A DNA stretch of 64,000 nucleotides, from contig JBAXXL010000018.1 of assembly GCA_037127915.1 (NCBI GenBank), positions 10,969 through 74,968 of the forward strand, read 5' to 3'. The stretch is from JBAXXL01 sp037127915 (GTDB lineage: Bacteria; Bacteroidota; Ignavibacteria; Kapaibacteriales; UBA2268). Every line of letters begins with the position of its first letter. Within the stretch, counting starts at the first letter, position 1. The notes beneath the pieces were generated by a model. It was not told the origin of the DNA, did no database searches, and saw nothing but the letters and a program-made list of their open reading frames with translations. This document shows positions 50,090 through 60,000 of the stretch, piece by piece. Position numbers and translations under genes: made by a program.

Positions 50090-52114
50090 ATGAAAAAGAT
50101 TTTGATTTTAGTATTTGTGCTTTCGGTTTTTGGAACCGGAAATATTTATTCTCAACAATGGGAAAAACTTAACAATGGTTTATATGGCGGTTCTATTACT
50201 AAAATTGTTATTAAAGATAGCATGTTCGTAGCCGCTGATTATGGAAGGGGTATTTTCATTTCCATGGATTATGGCAAAAATTGGCGTGAAGCAAATACTG
50301 GTTTAGACAAAAATGTTTTGAGCGTAGCTATTAATGATTCTGTGATTTTTGCCGGTACATATAATGGCTTATATACATCAACTAATAATGGTGTTGATTG
50401 GAATAAAGTTAGCAATATAACCGACCAAATTAAATGCATTACTACTCAGGGTTCAAATGTTTTTTTGGGTACTTATAAAACAGGGATAATTGTATCAACT
50501 GATTATGGTCATAATTGGGAGATTAAAAATAATGTAATCAAATCCAAAACTACCAATTGTATTGCACTTTTAGGAAATAAAGTTTATGCAGGAACTAACG
50601 GTGGCCTATATTACTCTACCGATTTAGGGAATAACTGGAAAACAGTAAGTAACGATAATTTTTGGAATAATAATCTTTCTTATGGTGTTAGCAGTATAGC
50701 ACTAACAGATAGTTTTATATATATTATAATCGGCTATAGGACTTATATATCTAGAGATAACTGTGCTACTTGGAAAAAGATAACGAACGCCGATGGAGGT
50801 GACTGGATAAAAGCAATAGGGAACACTTTATATTTCAAAACACATAACGATGGTATTGTTAAATCTAATGATGAAGCTCAAAGTTGGACTGATGCAAATG
50901 GAAATTTACCCAATAAAAAAATTAATGATCTCGCTTCCGCTGGTAATGAACTATGTGCAGTACTTGACGGTAAGGGAGTTTTCATTTCCAAAGATAATGG
51001 AGGAAGTTGGTCGCCAATAAACAATGGATTGACTGATATTGAACTGGGCAATATTATAAATATTAAAGGTACATTGTATGTGAGTCAAAGTGGTTTCTCT
51101 TCTTATCAATCGACGAATAATGGAAATTCTTGGTCTGAAACGAACAATGGATTAACCGGAGTATTTGGGAGTTTATGCGAACATAATTCAAATTTGTTTA
51201 TTGGAACATCAACTGGTTTATTTATTTCTAAAGATAAAGGATTAAGTTGGCAACAAATGCAATTAGATAAAATTTACCCTCCCATTTATGGTTTGGCATC
51301 AAATGAGAATAAATTATATTTAATTCATAAACTATTTTCAGGTCGAGTAAACCTATCAATAGATGAAGGCAAGACTTGGAACGATATATCTGAAACTCAA
51401 CCACTCACACAGCTTGGTTCTATTTTTTCCATTAGAGAAAAAATATTTATTAGTGGTAGAGCGACTAATGATTCTGAGCAAAATGGAGTGTTTTTAACAA
51501 CTGATGATGGTAAAATATGGAAAAAAGTATTGCCTGATTGTATGTTCGATTTCGCCGCAATTGATACGACTATTTTTGTCGCGGGTGATAAAGGTATATA
51601 TTATTCTAATGATTACGGTGGCACTTGGGTACTTTCTAAACTAGGAAGGGATAATCCATTTTGTAGAGGAATAGAAATACTAGGTCATAATATATTCATC
51701 GGAACGCTGTACGGAGTATTTTTATCAAAAGACTTTGGAAAAACATGGATTGATTTGAATTATAATTTGGAACACATTGATGTAGGCAGACCAATAGTAA
51801 AAGATGGTTATTTATATGTTGTTACTGGAAGCGGAAGTTCTGTATATAGACTTGATATTTCTGCTCTATCAGTTAATGAAGGATTACAACCCGGAGATAT
51901 TTCCATTTCCCCCAATCCTTCTTCCGATTTTATCACAATAAATTTCAAACCTTCGGTAGGTTCTGCAATCCAAATCTACAACACACTCGGCGAAATCGTT
52001 TTTTCTGTAGGGACAGGTCGCGACCTGTCCGCAAAAATCAACATTTCAGCTCTGCCCAAAGGGATGTATTTTGTAAGAATTGGTGGCGAAACGGCTAAAT
52101 TTATAAAGAATTGA
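50090..52114 (+). CDS. Secreted BNR/YCF48-like propeller with T9SS sorting domain
   Basis: 674 residues. The signal peptide begins MKKILILVFVLS as in its neighbours. The body has about a dozen repeats with the BNR-like turn S-x-D-x-G-x-x-W (SMDYGKNWREA, STNNGVDWNKV, STDYGHNWEIK, STDLGNNWKTV, SKDNGGSWSPI, SKDKGLSWQQM, SNDYGGTWVLS, SKDFGKTWIDL) alternating with 'L..G..V..GT..G'. The sorting domain differs at site 2, where a sequence-different GTAG hairpin encodes VGTGRDLSAK. It is third in the array, with 28-nt and 27-nt gaps. Confidence 0.9.
   Translation: MKKILILVFVLSVFGTGNIYSQQWEKLNNGLYGGSITKIVIKDSMFVAADYGRGIFISMDYGKNWREANTGLDKNVLSVAINDSVIFAGTYNGLYTSTNNGVDWNKVSNITDQIKCITTQGSNVFLGTYKTGIIVSTDYGHNWEIKNNVIKSKTTNCIALLGNKVYAGTNGGLYYSTDLGNNWKTVSNDNFWNNNLSYGVSSIALTDSFIYIIIGYRTYISRDNCATWKKITNADGGDWIKAIGNTLYFKTHNDGIVKSNDEAQSWTDANGNLPNKKINDLASAGNELCAVLDGKGVFISKDNGGSWSPINNGLTDIELGNIINIKGTLYVSQSGFSSYQSTNNGNSWSETNNGLTGVFGSLCEHNSNLFIGTSTGLFISKDKGLSWQQMQLDKIYPPIYGLASNENKLYLIHKLFSGRVNLSIDEGKTWNDISETQPLTQLGSIFSIREKIFISGRATNDSEQNGVFLTTDDGKIWKKVLPDCMFDFAAIDTTIFVAGDKGIYYSNDYGGTWVLSKLGRDNPFCRGIEILGHNIFIGTLYGVFLSKDFGKTWIDLNYNLEHIDVGRPIVKDGYLYVVTGSGSSVYRLDISALSVNEGLQPGDISISPNPSSDFITINFKPSVGSAIQIYNTLGEIVFSVGTGRDLSAKINISALPKGMYFVRIGGETAKFIKN
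52007..52030 (+). repeat. GTAG-hairpin (REP-like) inside a T9SS sorting domain, opposite orientation
   Basis: GTAG then GGACAGGTCGCGACCTGTCC, a perfect 20-nt palindrome on the coding strand. Its neighbours in the array carry a different stem in the reverse orientation at the same codons. Confidence 0.85.
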
Positions 52115-52141
52115 TTTAATTATAATATAAAGAGAATTCCT

Positions 52142-54145
52142 ATGAAAAAGATTTTGATTTTAGTATTGTTGGTGCTTTGTAGTTATAATTTATACTCTCA
52201 ATATAAAATGTATAGCTGGGGTAACAATGATTATGGTCAACTAGGTATCAGTGTAGATACTTGGATTCCTCAAAAAATACCGAATGCTAACGATTTTATT
52301 ATTATTTCTTGCGGCCCATTCCATAACTTAGCAATTAAATCTGATGGTAGTCTTTGGGCCTGTGGCAATAATGATTGTGGTCAATTAGGAGATGGAACTA
52401 AAACAAATAGAAGCAAACCAGTTCAAATTGGACAATCAAAAGATTGGGCTTCAGTTTCTTGCGGAACAAATTTTTCAATAGCAATAAAAAAGGACGGTAG
52501 TCTTTGGGCTTGGGGTTATAATTCGAACGGACAATTAGGAGATGGAACTAAAACAAATATCATTAGTCCATATCAAATTGGTAGTTCTTACAAATGGGCT
52601 TCAATTGCCTGTGGTGCAGATTACACCATAGCTATCAAGACAGACTCTAGTTTATGGGCATGGGGAAGAAATAATCATGGTCAATTGGGAACAAAAGATA
52701 CTTTGGGTAGAACCACACCGTTTAAAATTGGTAGTTCCAATTATTGGATTTCAGTTTCATGTGGAGAATATCATACAATAGCAAAGAAATCGGATGGAAG
52801 TATTTGGGGTTGCGGTCTGAATGCCGATGGTCAACTTGGAAATATAACCAAAAGTTTTACAAGCGTAATGTTGCAGATAGGAACGACTAAAGACTGGGCT
52901 TCCGTTGCATTAGGGGATTATTACACAATGGCAATTAAAACCGACGGTACTCTTTGGGGTTGGGGGAATAATCCATCAGGACAACATGGAAACGGGACCA
53001 CAGATCCAAAATCCTGGCCTTCTCAAATAGGAACTTCTAATGATTGGGAGAATATTGCATGTGGTTCAAGTCATACAATTGCAATTAAAACGAATGGTAC
53101 ACTTTGGTCATGGGGTAATAATTGGGCTGGACAACTTGGTGATGGGACTTTAGTAAATAAAAAAAGTCCCGTTCAAATAGGCAATTCAAATGATTGGGTT
53201 GCTATCTACTGCGGAGGTCAATGTTCAAAAGCTATAAGAGCTGATGGAAGTTTATGGGCATGGGGTGATAATAGAAATAGTCAAGTAGGTAATGGAGATT
53301 CAACTGGCAGATTAATTCCTGATAAGATTGATGATAATAATGATTGGGAAAAAATTTTCAGCGGAGAGAATTATAGTTTGGCGATTAAAACTGATGGTAC
53401 TCTTTGGGGTTGGGGAACTAATGGATATGGTCAAATAGGTGTAGGAAATAATATTAGAGTTTCAACACCAAAACAAATAGGATATTCAAATGACTGGTCT
53501 ACGGTTGCATGCGGTTTAAACAATTTTACAATAGCGATTAAAGCTGATTGTACTCTTTGGAGCTGGGGTTGTAATGACTGGGGTCAACTTGGCAATGGAA
53601 CAACAACCAACACAAATAGTCCATATCAAATTGGCAATGATAAAGATTGGAGTTCTTTATCTTGCGGACACTCACATACAATCGCCATCAAAACAGATGG
53701 TACTTTATGGGCATGGGGACATAATAACGAAGGTCAACTGGGAGATGGAACATTATTAGATAAATCAACTCCAATTAAAATCGGGAATTCTGAGGACTGG
53801 GCTTTTGTTGCTTGCGGGCGAGATAATAATTTAGCGATTAAAACTGATGGTACTCTTTGGGCTTGGGGTAATAATTTTGCTGGTCAGTTGGGTGATGGTA
53901 CACAAATAGCTAAAATCAGTCCCATTCAAGTAGGTAGTTCAAAGGATTGGTGGTATGTCGCTAGTTCTTCCTATTGGACATATTGTATAGCTCTTAATAC
54001 TGATGGTAGCCTATGGGGTTGGGGTAATAATTATTTCAATCAATTATGTGATACTACAGCAACGACTTTTAGTAGTCCTATTCAAATAGGTAATTCTCAC
54101 GATTGGGCTTCATTTTCTTGTGGTTATAGTCATGTAACAGCATAA
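52142..54145 (+). CDS. Secreted RCC1-like protein, 5' part of a frameshifted gene
   Basis: 667 residues: the same signal peptide as the gene at 47629 and 13 RCC1 repeats. The frame stops at 54143-54145 in the middle of a repeat, after CGYSHVTA. Similar positions in other repeats read SHTIAIKKDGSLWAWG. The next bases in the shifted frame read KKDGSLWAWGRNEYGKLGDG, so a single missing base explains the stop. Joined, the protein would have 14 repeats plus a sorting domain, like its paralogue. As is, the product lacks the T9SS signal and would not be exported. Confidence 0.85.
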   Translation: MKKILILVLLVLCSYNLYSQYKMYSWGNNDYGQLGISVDTWIPQKIPNANDFIIISCGPFHNLAIKSDGSLWACGNNDCGQLGDGTKTNRSKPVQIGQSKDWASVSCGTNFSIAIKKDGSLWAWGYNSNGQLGDGTKTNIISPYQIGSSYKWASIACGADYTIAIKTDSSLWAWGRNNHGQLGTKDTLGRTTPFKIGSSNYWISVSCGEYHTIAKKSDGSIWGCGLNADGQLGNITKSFTSVMLQIGTTKDWASVALGDYYTMAIKTDGTLWGWGNNPSGQHGNGTTDPKSWPSQIGTSNDWENIACGSSHTIAIKTNGTLWSWGNNWAGQLGDGTLVNKKSPVQIGNSNDWVAIYCGGQCSKAIRADGSLWAWGDNRNSQVGNGDSTGRLIPDKIDDNNDWEKIFSGENYSLAIKTDGTLWGWGTNGYGQIGVGNNIRVSTPKQIGYSNDWSTVACGLNNFTIAIKADCTLWSWGCNDWGQLGNGTTTNTNSPYQIGNDKDWSSLSCGHSHTIAIKTDGTLWAWGHNNEGQLGDGTLLDKSTPIKIGNSEDWAFVACGRDNNLAIKTDGTLWAWGNNFAGQLGDGTQIAKISPIQVGSSKDWWYVASSSYWTYCIALNTDGSLWGWGNNYFNQLCDTTATTFSSPIQIGNSHDWASFSCGYSHVTA

Positions 54146-54558
54146 AGAAAGATGGCAGCCTCTGGGCTTGGGGAAGAAATGAATACGGAAAATTGGGCGA
54201 CGGAACTATAATCAATAGAAGTAGCCCGGAAAAGATAGGTGATTCTAATGATTGGATTTCAGTTGCTTGCGGTATTTATCATACCATTGCACTTTATAAT
54301 GAAGGAACAAATGTGGACGAAACAACTAAGTTCGGCAATAATTTTTCCATTTCCCCTAATCCTTCTTCCGATTTCATAACAATAACTTTGAAACCTTCCG
54401 AAGGTTCTGCAATCCAAATCTACAACACACTGGGCGAATTGGTAATGTCTGCTGAGGCACGGCACGCCGTGCCGCTACGAATAAATATTTCTAACCTGCC
54501 CAAAGGAATGTATTTTGTAAGAATTGGCGGCGAAACTGCTAAATTTGTAAAGTATTGA
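54145..54558 (+). pseudogene. 3' part of the frameshifted RCC1 gene (last repeat and sorting domain)
   Basis: Starting at 54145 the +1 frame continues KKDGSLWAWGRNEYGKLGDGT, completes the 14th RCC1 repeat and runs into a complete type A sorting domain (KPSEGS at site 1, ARHAVPLR at site 2, ending AKFVKY). It has no signal peptide of its own. A TTG at 54193 could start a 121-residue product, but this is unlikely to be meaningful. The break is either a real mutation, a site of programmed shift, or a sequencing error. Confidence 0.8.
54456..54478 (-). repeat. GTAG-hairpin (REP-like) inside a T9SS sorting domain
   Basis: Minus strand: GTAG, C, then GGCACGGCGTGCCGTGCC. It encodes EARHAVP. Confidence 0.8.
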
Positions 54559-54586
54559 TTTAATAATAATTTAAAAGAGTTTTCCT

Positions 54587-56848
54587 ATGAAAAAGATTTT
54601 GATTTTAGTGTTGTTGCTTTGCTCCTATATTGCAAATGCACAAGTCGAACCACAAGACACCGATGGCGACGGCTACCGCAATGTATCAACTTTGGACCAT
54701 CTCCGCTGGATTTCTGAAAACAAATCCGGTTGGACTTTAAATTACAAATTAGAAAATGATATCAATGCCGCCGATACAAAAAATTGGAATGAAGGGAAGG
54801 GGTGGAGTCCGATAGGTTGTGCAACTAAACCATACAGTGGTTTTTTTAATGGACAAGGTTTTAAAATTGATAGTTTATTCATTGATCGCCCATTACAGGA
54901 TACAATTGGATTATTTGGATATGCAAACGAAAGTTCAATAATTTATAATCTCAAGGTAACTAATTGTGATATAACAGGCATGACATGGATTGGTGGCCTC
55001 GTTGGTCGAAATTATGGTAATATAACAGAATGTTCCACAACAGGTCTTGTTATTGGTATGGCCAAAGGTGTAGGTGGATTAATGGGATTTAATGGTTCTA
55101 TGTCACCAAGTTGCAATTATTCTACTGCTGATGTTACTGGAGTTAATTCAACAGGTGGTCTAATAGGATATAATGGTGGTAGGATTTCGGATAGTTACGC
55201 AATAGGTAATATTAAGGGTAGCGGGTATAGTACCGGTGGATTCATAGGTTCAAATAGTGATATCGGTTATGTAACAAATTGCTATTCTTGTGGAAAAGTA
55301 TCAGGAAAAGAAAACGTTGGAGGTTTTATTGGTTATAGCTTTGGGTATTCTATATCCTACTGTTTTTGGGATAAAGAAACAAGTGGACTGGATACTAGTG
55401 CAAAGGGTATTGGTAAGACAACACAAGAAATGAAAACAAAGAGTACTTTTATTAATGCAGGTTGGCATTTCCTTTCAATATGGAAAATGGACTCAAGCAT
55501 AAACGATGGATACCCATATATTGAAATTAGAAAAATTGGTAAACAACCAAAAGACACAGATTCAGATGGATCTTTAAACATTGGCTGTTATTTACATCTT
55601 CTTTGGATCAGTGAAAACTCAATCAGTTGGTCATCCAAATTCGAATTGGATCATGATATTTCAGCTGATAGCTCTAAATTTTCAGGAACTCTTCTTGAAT
55701 TTACTCCGATTGGTACAAGTTCTATTCCATTCAAAGGTATTTTTGATGGAAACGGATATTGTATTGACAGTTTAATCATTTCATTACCGCGTCAAGGTAA
55801 TATAGGATTATTTGGTGTTATTGATACTGGAGCTGAGATAAGGCATCTTTCAATAACAAATTTTAATATTAAGGGTTTAAGTAGTACTGGTGCTCTAGCG
55901 GGGCATAATAAGGGAAAATTAATTAATTGTAATTCTGATGGTTCGATCGTTAGTGGGGATAATACTGGTGGATTGGTGGGCTATAATAATTATGGTGAAA
56001 TAAGCCATTGTAGTTCAGTTGGTACGGTAAGTGGAAGAAATTATACAGGCGGACTTGTAGGAATGACTGAAACTGGCAAATTGGTTTATTCTTATTCAAA
56101 ATGTGCAGTTTCAGGGGCGAATAGTACGGGTGGGCTCATAGGTCTGAACGTTGCTTCGGTGAGCAATTGCTATTCATTGGGTAATGTTGCTGGATCAGAT
56201 GATAATACGGGAGGATTAGTAGGATTGAACGCGTATGACGGTAGAATGTCGGATTGTTATTCAAGGGGCTTAGTAAAGTCCTCGGGTAATAATACCGGTG
56301 GACTCATTGGCTTGGCTGAATACGCACCTGTGAGCAATTGTTATTCGACAGGGCGGGTAACGAGTACAGGAACCAGTGCAGGTGGATTGGTTGGGAGCAC
56401 TAGAGAAGCTGATATAAAAAACTCTTTCTTTGATACAGAAATATCCGGTATGTCAATATCTAATGGAGGAAATGGTAAATCTACCGCAACAATGAAAACT
56501 AAGAAGACTTTTACTGATGCAGGATGGGATTTTGATAACATCTGGGATATTAATCCACAAGTTAACGACGGATATCCTTTTATAATCGGAAAAGCAACAG
56601 ACGTTATTGAAAACAGACAAGACCTTTCACACATTTTCATTTCTCCCAATCCTTCTACCGATTTTATTACTATAAACTTCAACTCTTCAGAAGGTTCTGC
56701 AATTCAAATCTTCAACACACTCGGCGAATTGGTAATGTCTGCTGAGGCACGGCACGCCGTGCCGCTACGAATAAATATTTCTAACCTGCCCAAAGGAATG
56801 TATTTTGTGCGGATTGGGGATGAAACAGCTAAATTTGTGAAGATGTAA
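54587..56848 (+). CDS. Secreted GLUG-repeat beta-helix protein with T9SS sorting domain
   Basis: 753 residues. The signal peptide begins MKKILILVLLLCSYIANAQ. Two homologous modules follow (about 20-310 and 325-660). Each opens with DTDGDGYRN/DTDSDGSLN, a LRWISEN/LLWISEN segment and a G-F-F-N-G-Q-G-F turn, then runs of GLUG repeats (GGLVGRNYGNITECSTTG-type, about 20-30 residues each). GLUG repeats form beta-helices found in adhesins. The sorting domain carries NSSEGS and ARHAVPLR. It is the last gene of the array and is followed by a strong terminator. Confidence 0.9.
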   Translation: MKKILILVLLLCSYIANAQVEPQDTDGDGYRNVSTLDHLRWISENKSGWTLNYKLENDINAADTKNWNEGKGWSPIGCATKPYSGFFNGQGFKIDSLFIDRPLQDTIGLFGYANESSIIYNLKVTNCDITGMTWIGGLVGRNYGNITECSTTGLVIGMAKGVGGLMGFNGSMSPSCNYSTADVTGVNSTGGLIGYNGGRISDSYAIGNIKGSGYSTGGFIGSNSDIGYVTNCYSCGKVSGKENVGGFIGYSFGYSISYCFWDKETSGLDTSAKGIGKTTQEMKTKSTFINAGWHFLSIWKMDSSINDGYPYIEIRKIGKQPKDTDSDGSLNIGCYLHLLWISENSISWSSKFELDHDISADSSKFSGTLLEFTPIGTSSIPFKGIFDGNGYCIDSLIISLPRQGNIGLFGVIDTGAEIRHLSITNFNIKGLSSTGALAGHNKGKLINCNSDGSIVSGDNTGGLVGYNNYGEISHCSSVGTVSGRNYTGGLVGMTETGKLVYSYSKCAVSGANSTGGLIGLNVASVSNCYSLGNVAGSDDNTGGLVGLNAYDGRMSDCYSRGLVKSSGNNTGGLIGLAEYAPVSNCYSTGRVTSTGTSAGGLVGSTREADIKNSFFDTEISGMSISNGGNGKSTATMKTKKTFTDAGWDFDNIWDINPQVNDGYPFIIGKATDVIENRQDLSHIFISPNPSTDFITINFNSSEGSAIQIFNTLGELVMSAEARHAVPLRINISNLPKGMYFVRIGDETAKFVKM
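56746..56768 (-). repeat. GTAG-hairpin (REP-like) inside a T9SS sorting domain
   Basis: Minus strand: GTAG, C, then GGCACGGCGTGCCGTGCC. Identical to the copy at 54456-54478. Confidence 0.8.
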
Positions 56849-56888
56849 TACAGTTTATAAAGTTAAAAGTTCATAAAGAGAAGAACAT

Positions 56889-56925
56889 AAAAAGAACTCC
56901 ACTTTCTAAAAGTTGAGTTCTTTTT
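56889..56925 (+). terminator. Terminator of the five-gene T9SS array
   Basis: AAAAAGAACTC pairs with GAGTTCTTTTT, with an inner ACTTT/AAAGT stem. The downstream arm ends in a T-run. A CAGTTTATAAAGTTAAAAGT tract lies between the stop codon and the hairpin. Confidence 0.8.
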
Positions 56926-57098
56926 GCTATATGGGGTGGATTGCTTATTCCGAAAAATGCGAGTCAAAAGGAACTTTAACTCGAGGAAAGGAGTAATCTG
57001 GCTGTGAGTCATCGGATGAGTTATACATCATCTCAGGTTTTTCTAAATCAATTAAAAATGGTAATTTTACTTTTTTGATATTTACGATAAACCAAGCA

Positions 57099-60000
57099 AT
57101 GAAAATTATAAAAATAATATTTCTGATATTACTTTTTGGCTCGGCTTTTTGCCAAGCGCAAATACCCGCAGGGGCAATATTACATCTGAAATCGGACGCT
57201 GGATTAGTGCTTAACGGCAACAAAGTTACAGAATGGAATGACCTGAATAATCCCGGAATTAAGGCATTCCAAAGTGATGAGAACTTACAACCCAGCTATG
57301 TCAGCGATGGATTGAATGGAAAACCCACTGTCAGGTTCGATGGAACCGGGTTTTTGGAAGCAAGTTCTATTTTTCCTGTTATGAGCGATTATTCTTTAAT
57401 TTTTGTTGTTAGCGTTGCGAATTTCAGCCCATTGAATTTGATGATTTCCGGCAACGGACATGGTGTTTATTATAATCCGCCAAGGATTTTTCATACTAAC
57501 ACCAACGTTCAGACTATGTCGAGTAAGGTTTTATCTTTAAACGTTCCCGCTGTGATTTGCGCTACGTATTCAGAGAGCACACAAGTCGCTAAAATATATA
57601 TGGATGGAGTTTTAACAGGTTCAGCGCAAGTTGGGTCGAATTATGACCCTCTTATTTATATTGGTGCTTTTTATAAAGCATATTTTTATAATGGGGATAT
57701 GCCTGAAATAATATTATATAATAAAGTACTTGCTCAAACTGAACAAAAAAATGTTGAATCCTATTTATTTGATAAATACTTAATTGAACGCCCGACGGAC
57801 GGTTTAAAAGATAATACTTTCACTTCGGTACCTGCTAACGGTCAACTTTTTCCACGCGATAAAGATAATTCCGCTGATGTGAAAATCGCCGGAAATTTCA
57901 AACAGGAAAAATTCCAAAAAATAATCGTTCGAGTATTTAAAAATAATCAACAAATAGAAACACTTACTCAAAGTTTAAGTTTTAATAATGGTACAGCACC
58001 ATTTAGTTTTAATTATAAAATTCACGCTGAATTAAGTAATTATAAATTTCTTATATCCGCCGCAAATCCGACTCAGGACTCTGTAATGAAGGTGCGAAAT
58101 AATATTGTCGCGGGCGATGTCATATTTATTAGCGGACAATCGAATTCAGTTGCCAATAACAACCCTTATACAAATGGATTCATTCGCACATTCGGTTATT
58201 GTGGATTGGGCTCGTCATTAGCGGATACACTTTGGTATATGGCCGATGACTGGTATTCCAGCTATGGATCAAATATCGGTGCTTGGGGTATGACTATGGC
58301 AAAACACTTTATTGAAAATCAAAAAGTCCCAATTTGTGTAATTAACGGTGGCGTTGGCGGAACAATTGTCGAACAGCATTTACCGGTTACGGGTAATAGA
58401 TACGATTTGAATTCGATTTATGGCGGTATGCTTTATAGAATAGAAAAAGCAAAATTAAGAAATGCATCAAAAACGTTGTTTTGGTATCAAGGCGAATCAA
58501 ATCAAGTTTTTAACTATAGAACAAATTTTGTTAAGTTGACCGATGAATGGCTGAAGGATTTCCCGAGTCTTGAGAAAATTTATACGGTTCAATTCCATAC
58601 TACCAGTTGCGTAAGCGGATATACACACAGCCACTTGCGCGAAGTCCAAAGAACTATGCCCAACTATATTAATAAAGTTAAAGTCGGCGTAATTGCCGCA
58701 TCGGGATTACCGGGACATGACGGCTGTCATTATGAATTCACAGGTTACGAACCATTGGGCGACCAACTGTACCGTCAGTTTATTGCGGATTATTATGGTT
58801 CAAAAGACACTTTCTGTATAAATTCTCCTAATATCAGCGAAGCTTTTTTCACGAATATGAAGAAAGACCGCGTTGCATTAGTATTCACACCAAAGCAAAC
58901 AATTATCAATCTTCAGTCCGATACAGTAGTCGCAGGTGTGGCGGCATCACTAAAAGATTACATCTATTTAAGTGATGGTGCGAAGATTATGTCGCTGGAA
59001 AGCAAAAACGATACTGTTTTTGTAAACTTAGACAGGGGTTCGAAGGCTACAACAATAACTTATTTACCTGATTCATTTTATAATGGAACTTATGTTTGTT
59101 ACGAAGGTCCGTGGATTTGGAATCAACGCAGAATGGCGGCTTTATCTTTTGACGCTTTCCCAATAGCTGTTAAAAAAATGATGGTAATCGCTGACTACAC
59201 TAAAGAACTGATTTCTTGTACGGGTTCAGAAGGCAATTTCCTGATATGCGCCGCAGATGCCAGCGAAGGAACATACCCTCAATACCAATGGTACAAAGAC
59301 GGTATAGAGATTGCCGGCGAAACAAATCCACAACTAAATTTTGCTACTTTCGATTATCCTGTAAGCGGCATTTACACTTGTAAAGTTACAGCTCAAGGAT
59401 TTGATAAAGTTCTTTGGTCTGGGGATATTCCTGTTTATGCTTTGAGCCTGCCGGAAATTACCGACCATCCGAAAGAAGTAATTAATGCGCAAATCGGCGG
59501 AACATATTCATTCGAAGTGAAGGCGCATTACCGTGGGAAAACACCACCTTACATGAAGGATTCATTCCAGTGGTATAAACTAGAATCCGGAAACAGCGAA
59601 CCTACTGCTTTAGTGGATAATGGAAAATTCGGCGGAACGACTTCGTCGATTCTTACTATAAATGGCTTAAGTGCCGAGGATATTTGTAAAAAAGGGGAGT
59701 ATTATATTGTAGAGATAATTTCCCAATGCGGTTCTGTTCACTCTAATCCGTTTATAATTTCACAAAAACCTGAAGTTGTTTTCAGCGAACACCCGAAGGA
59801 TACAGAGGTTTGCCCGGGATCGGATGTAGTTTTAGAAGCGAAAGCTATTGCACCACAGGGATACAATGTAACCTATTCTTGGAAAAAGGATAACGCGCCA
59901 ATAACCGACAATTCGAAATACAATGGTACTAACACATCAAAATTGCAGGTTTTCAATACCAAATATGATGATGACGCCGGATATTACCAATGTACAGCGG

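Noticed and set aside
47685..54100. Regular DNA repeats suggesting a CRISPR array
   Set aside because: The periodicity (about 160 nt) is the RCC1 protein repeat, with varying sequence and open reading frame throughout. There is no constant repeat with unique spacers.
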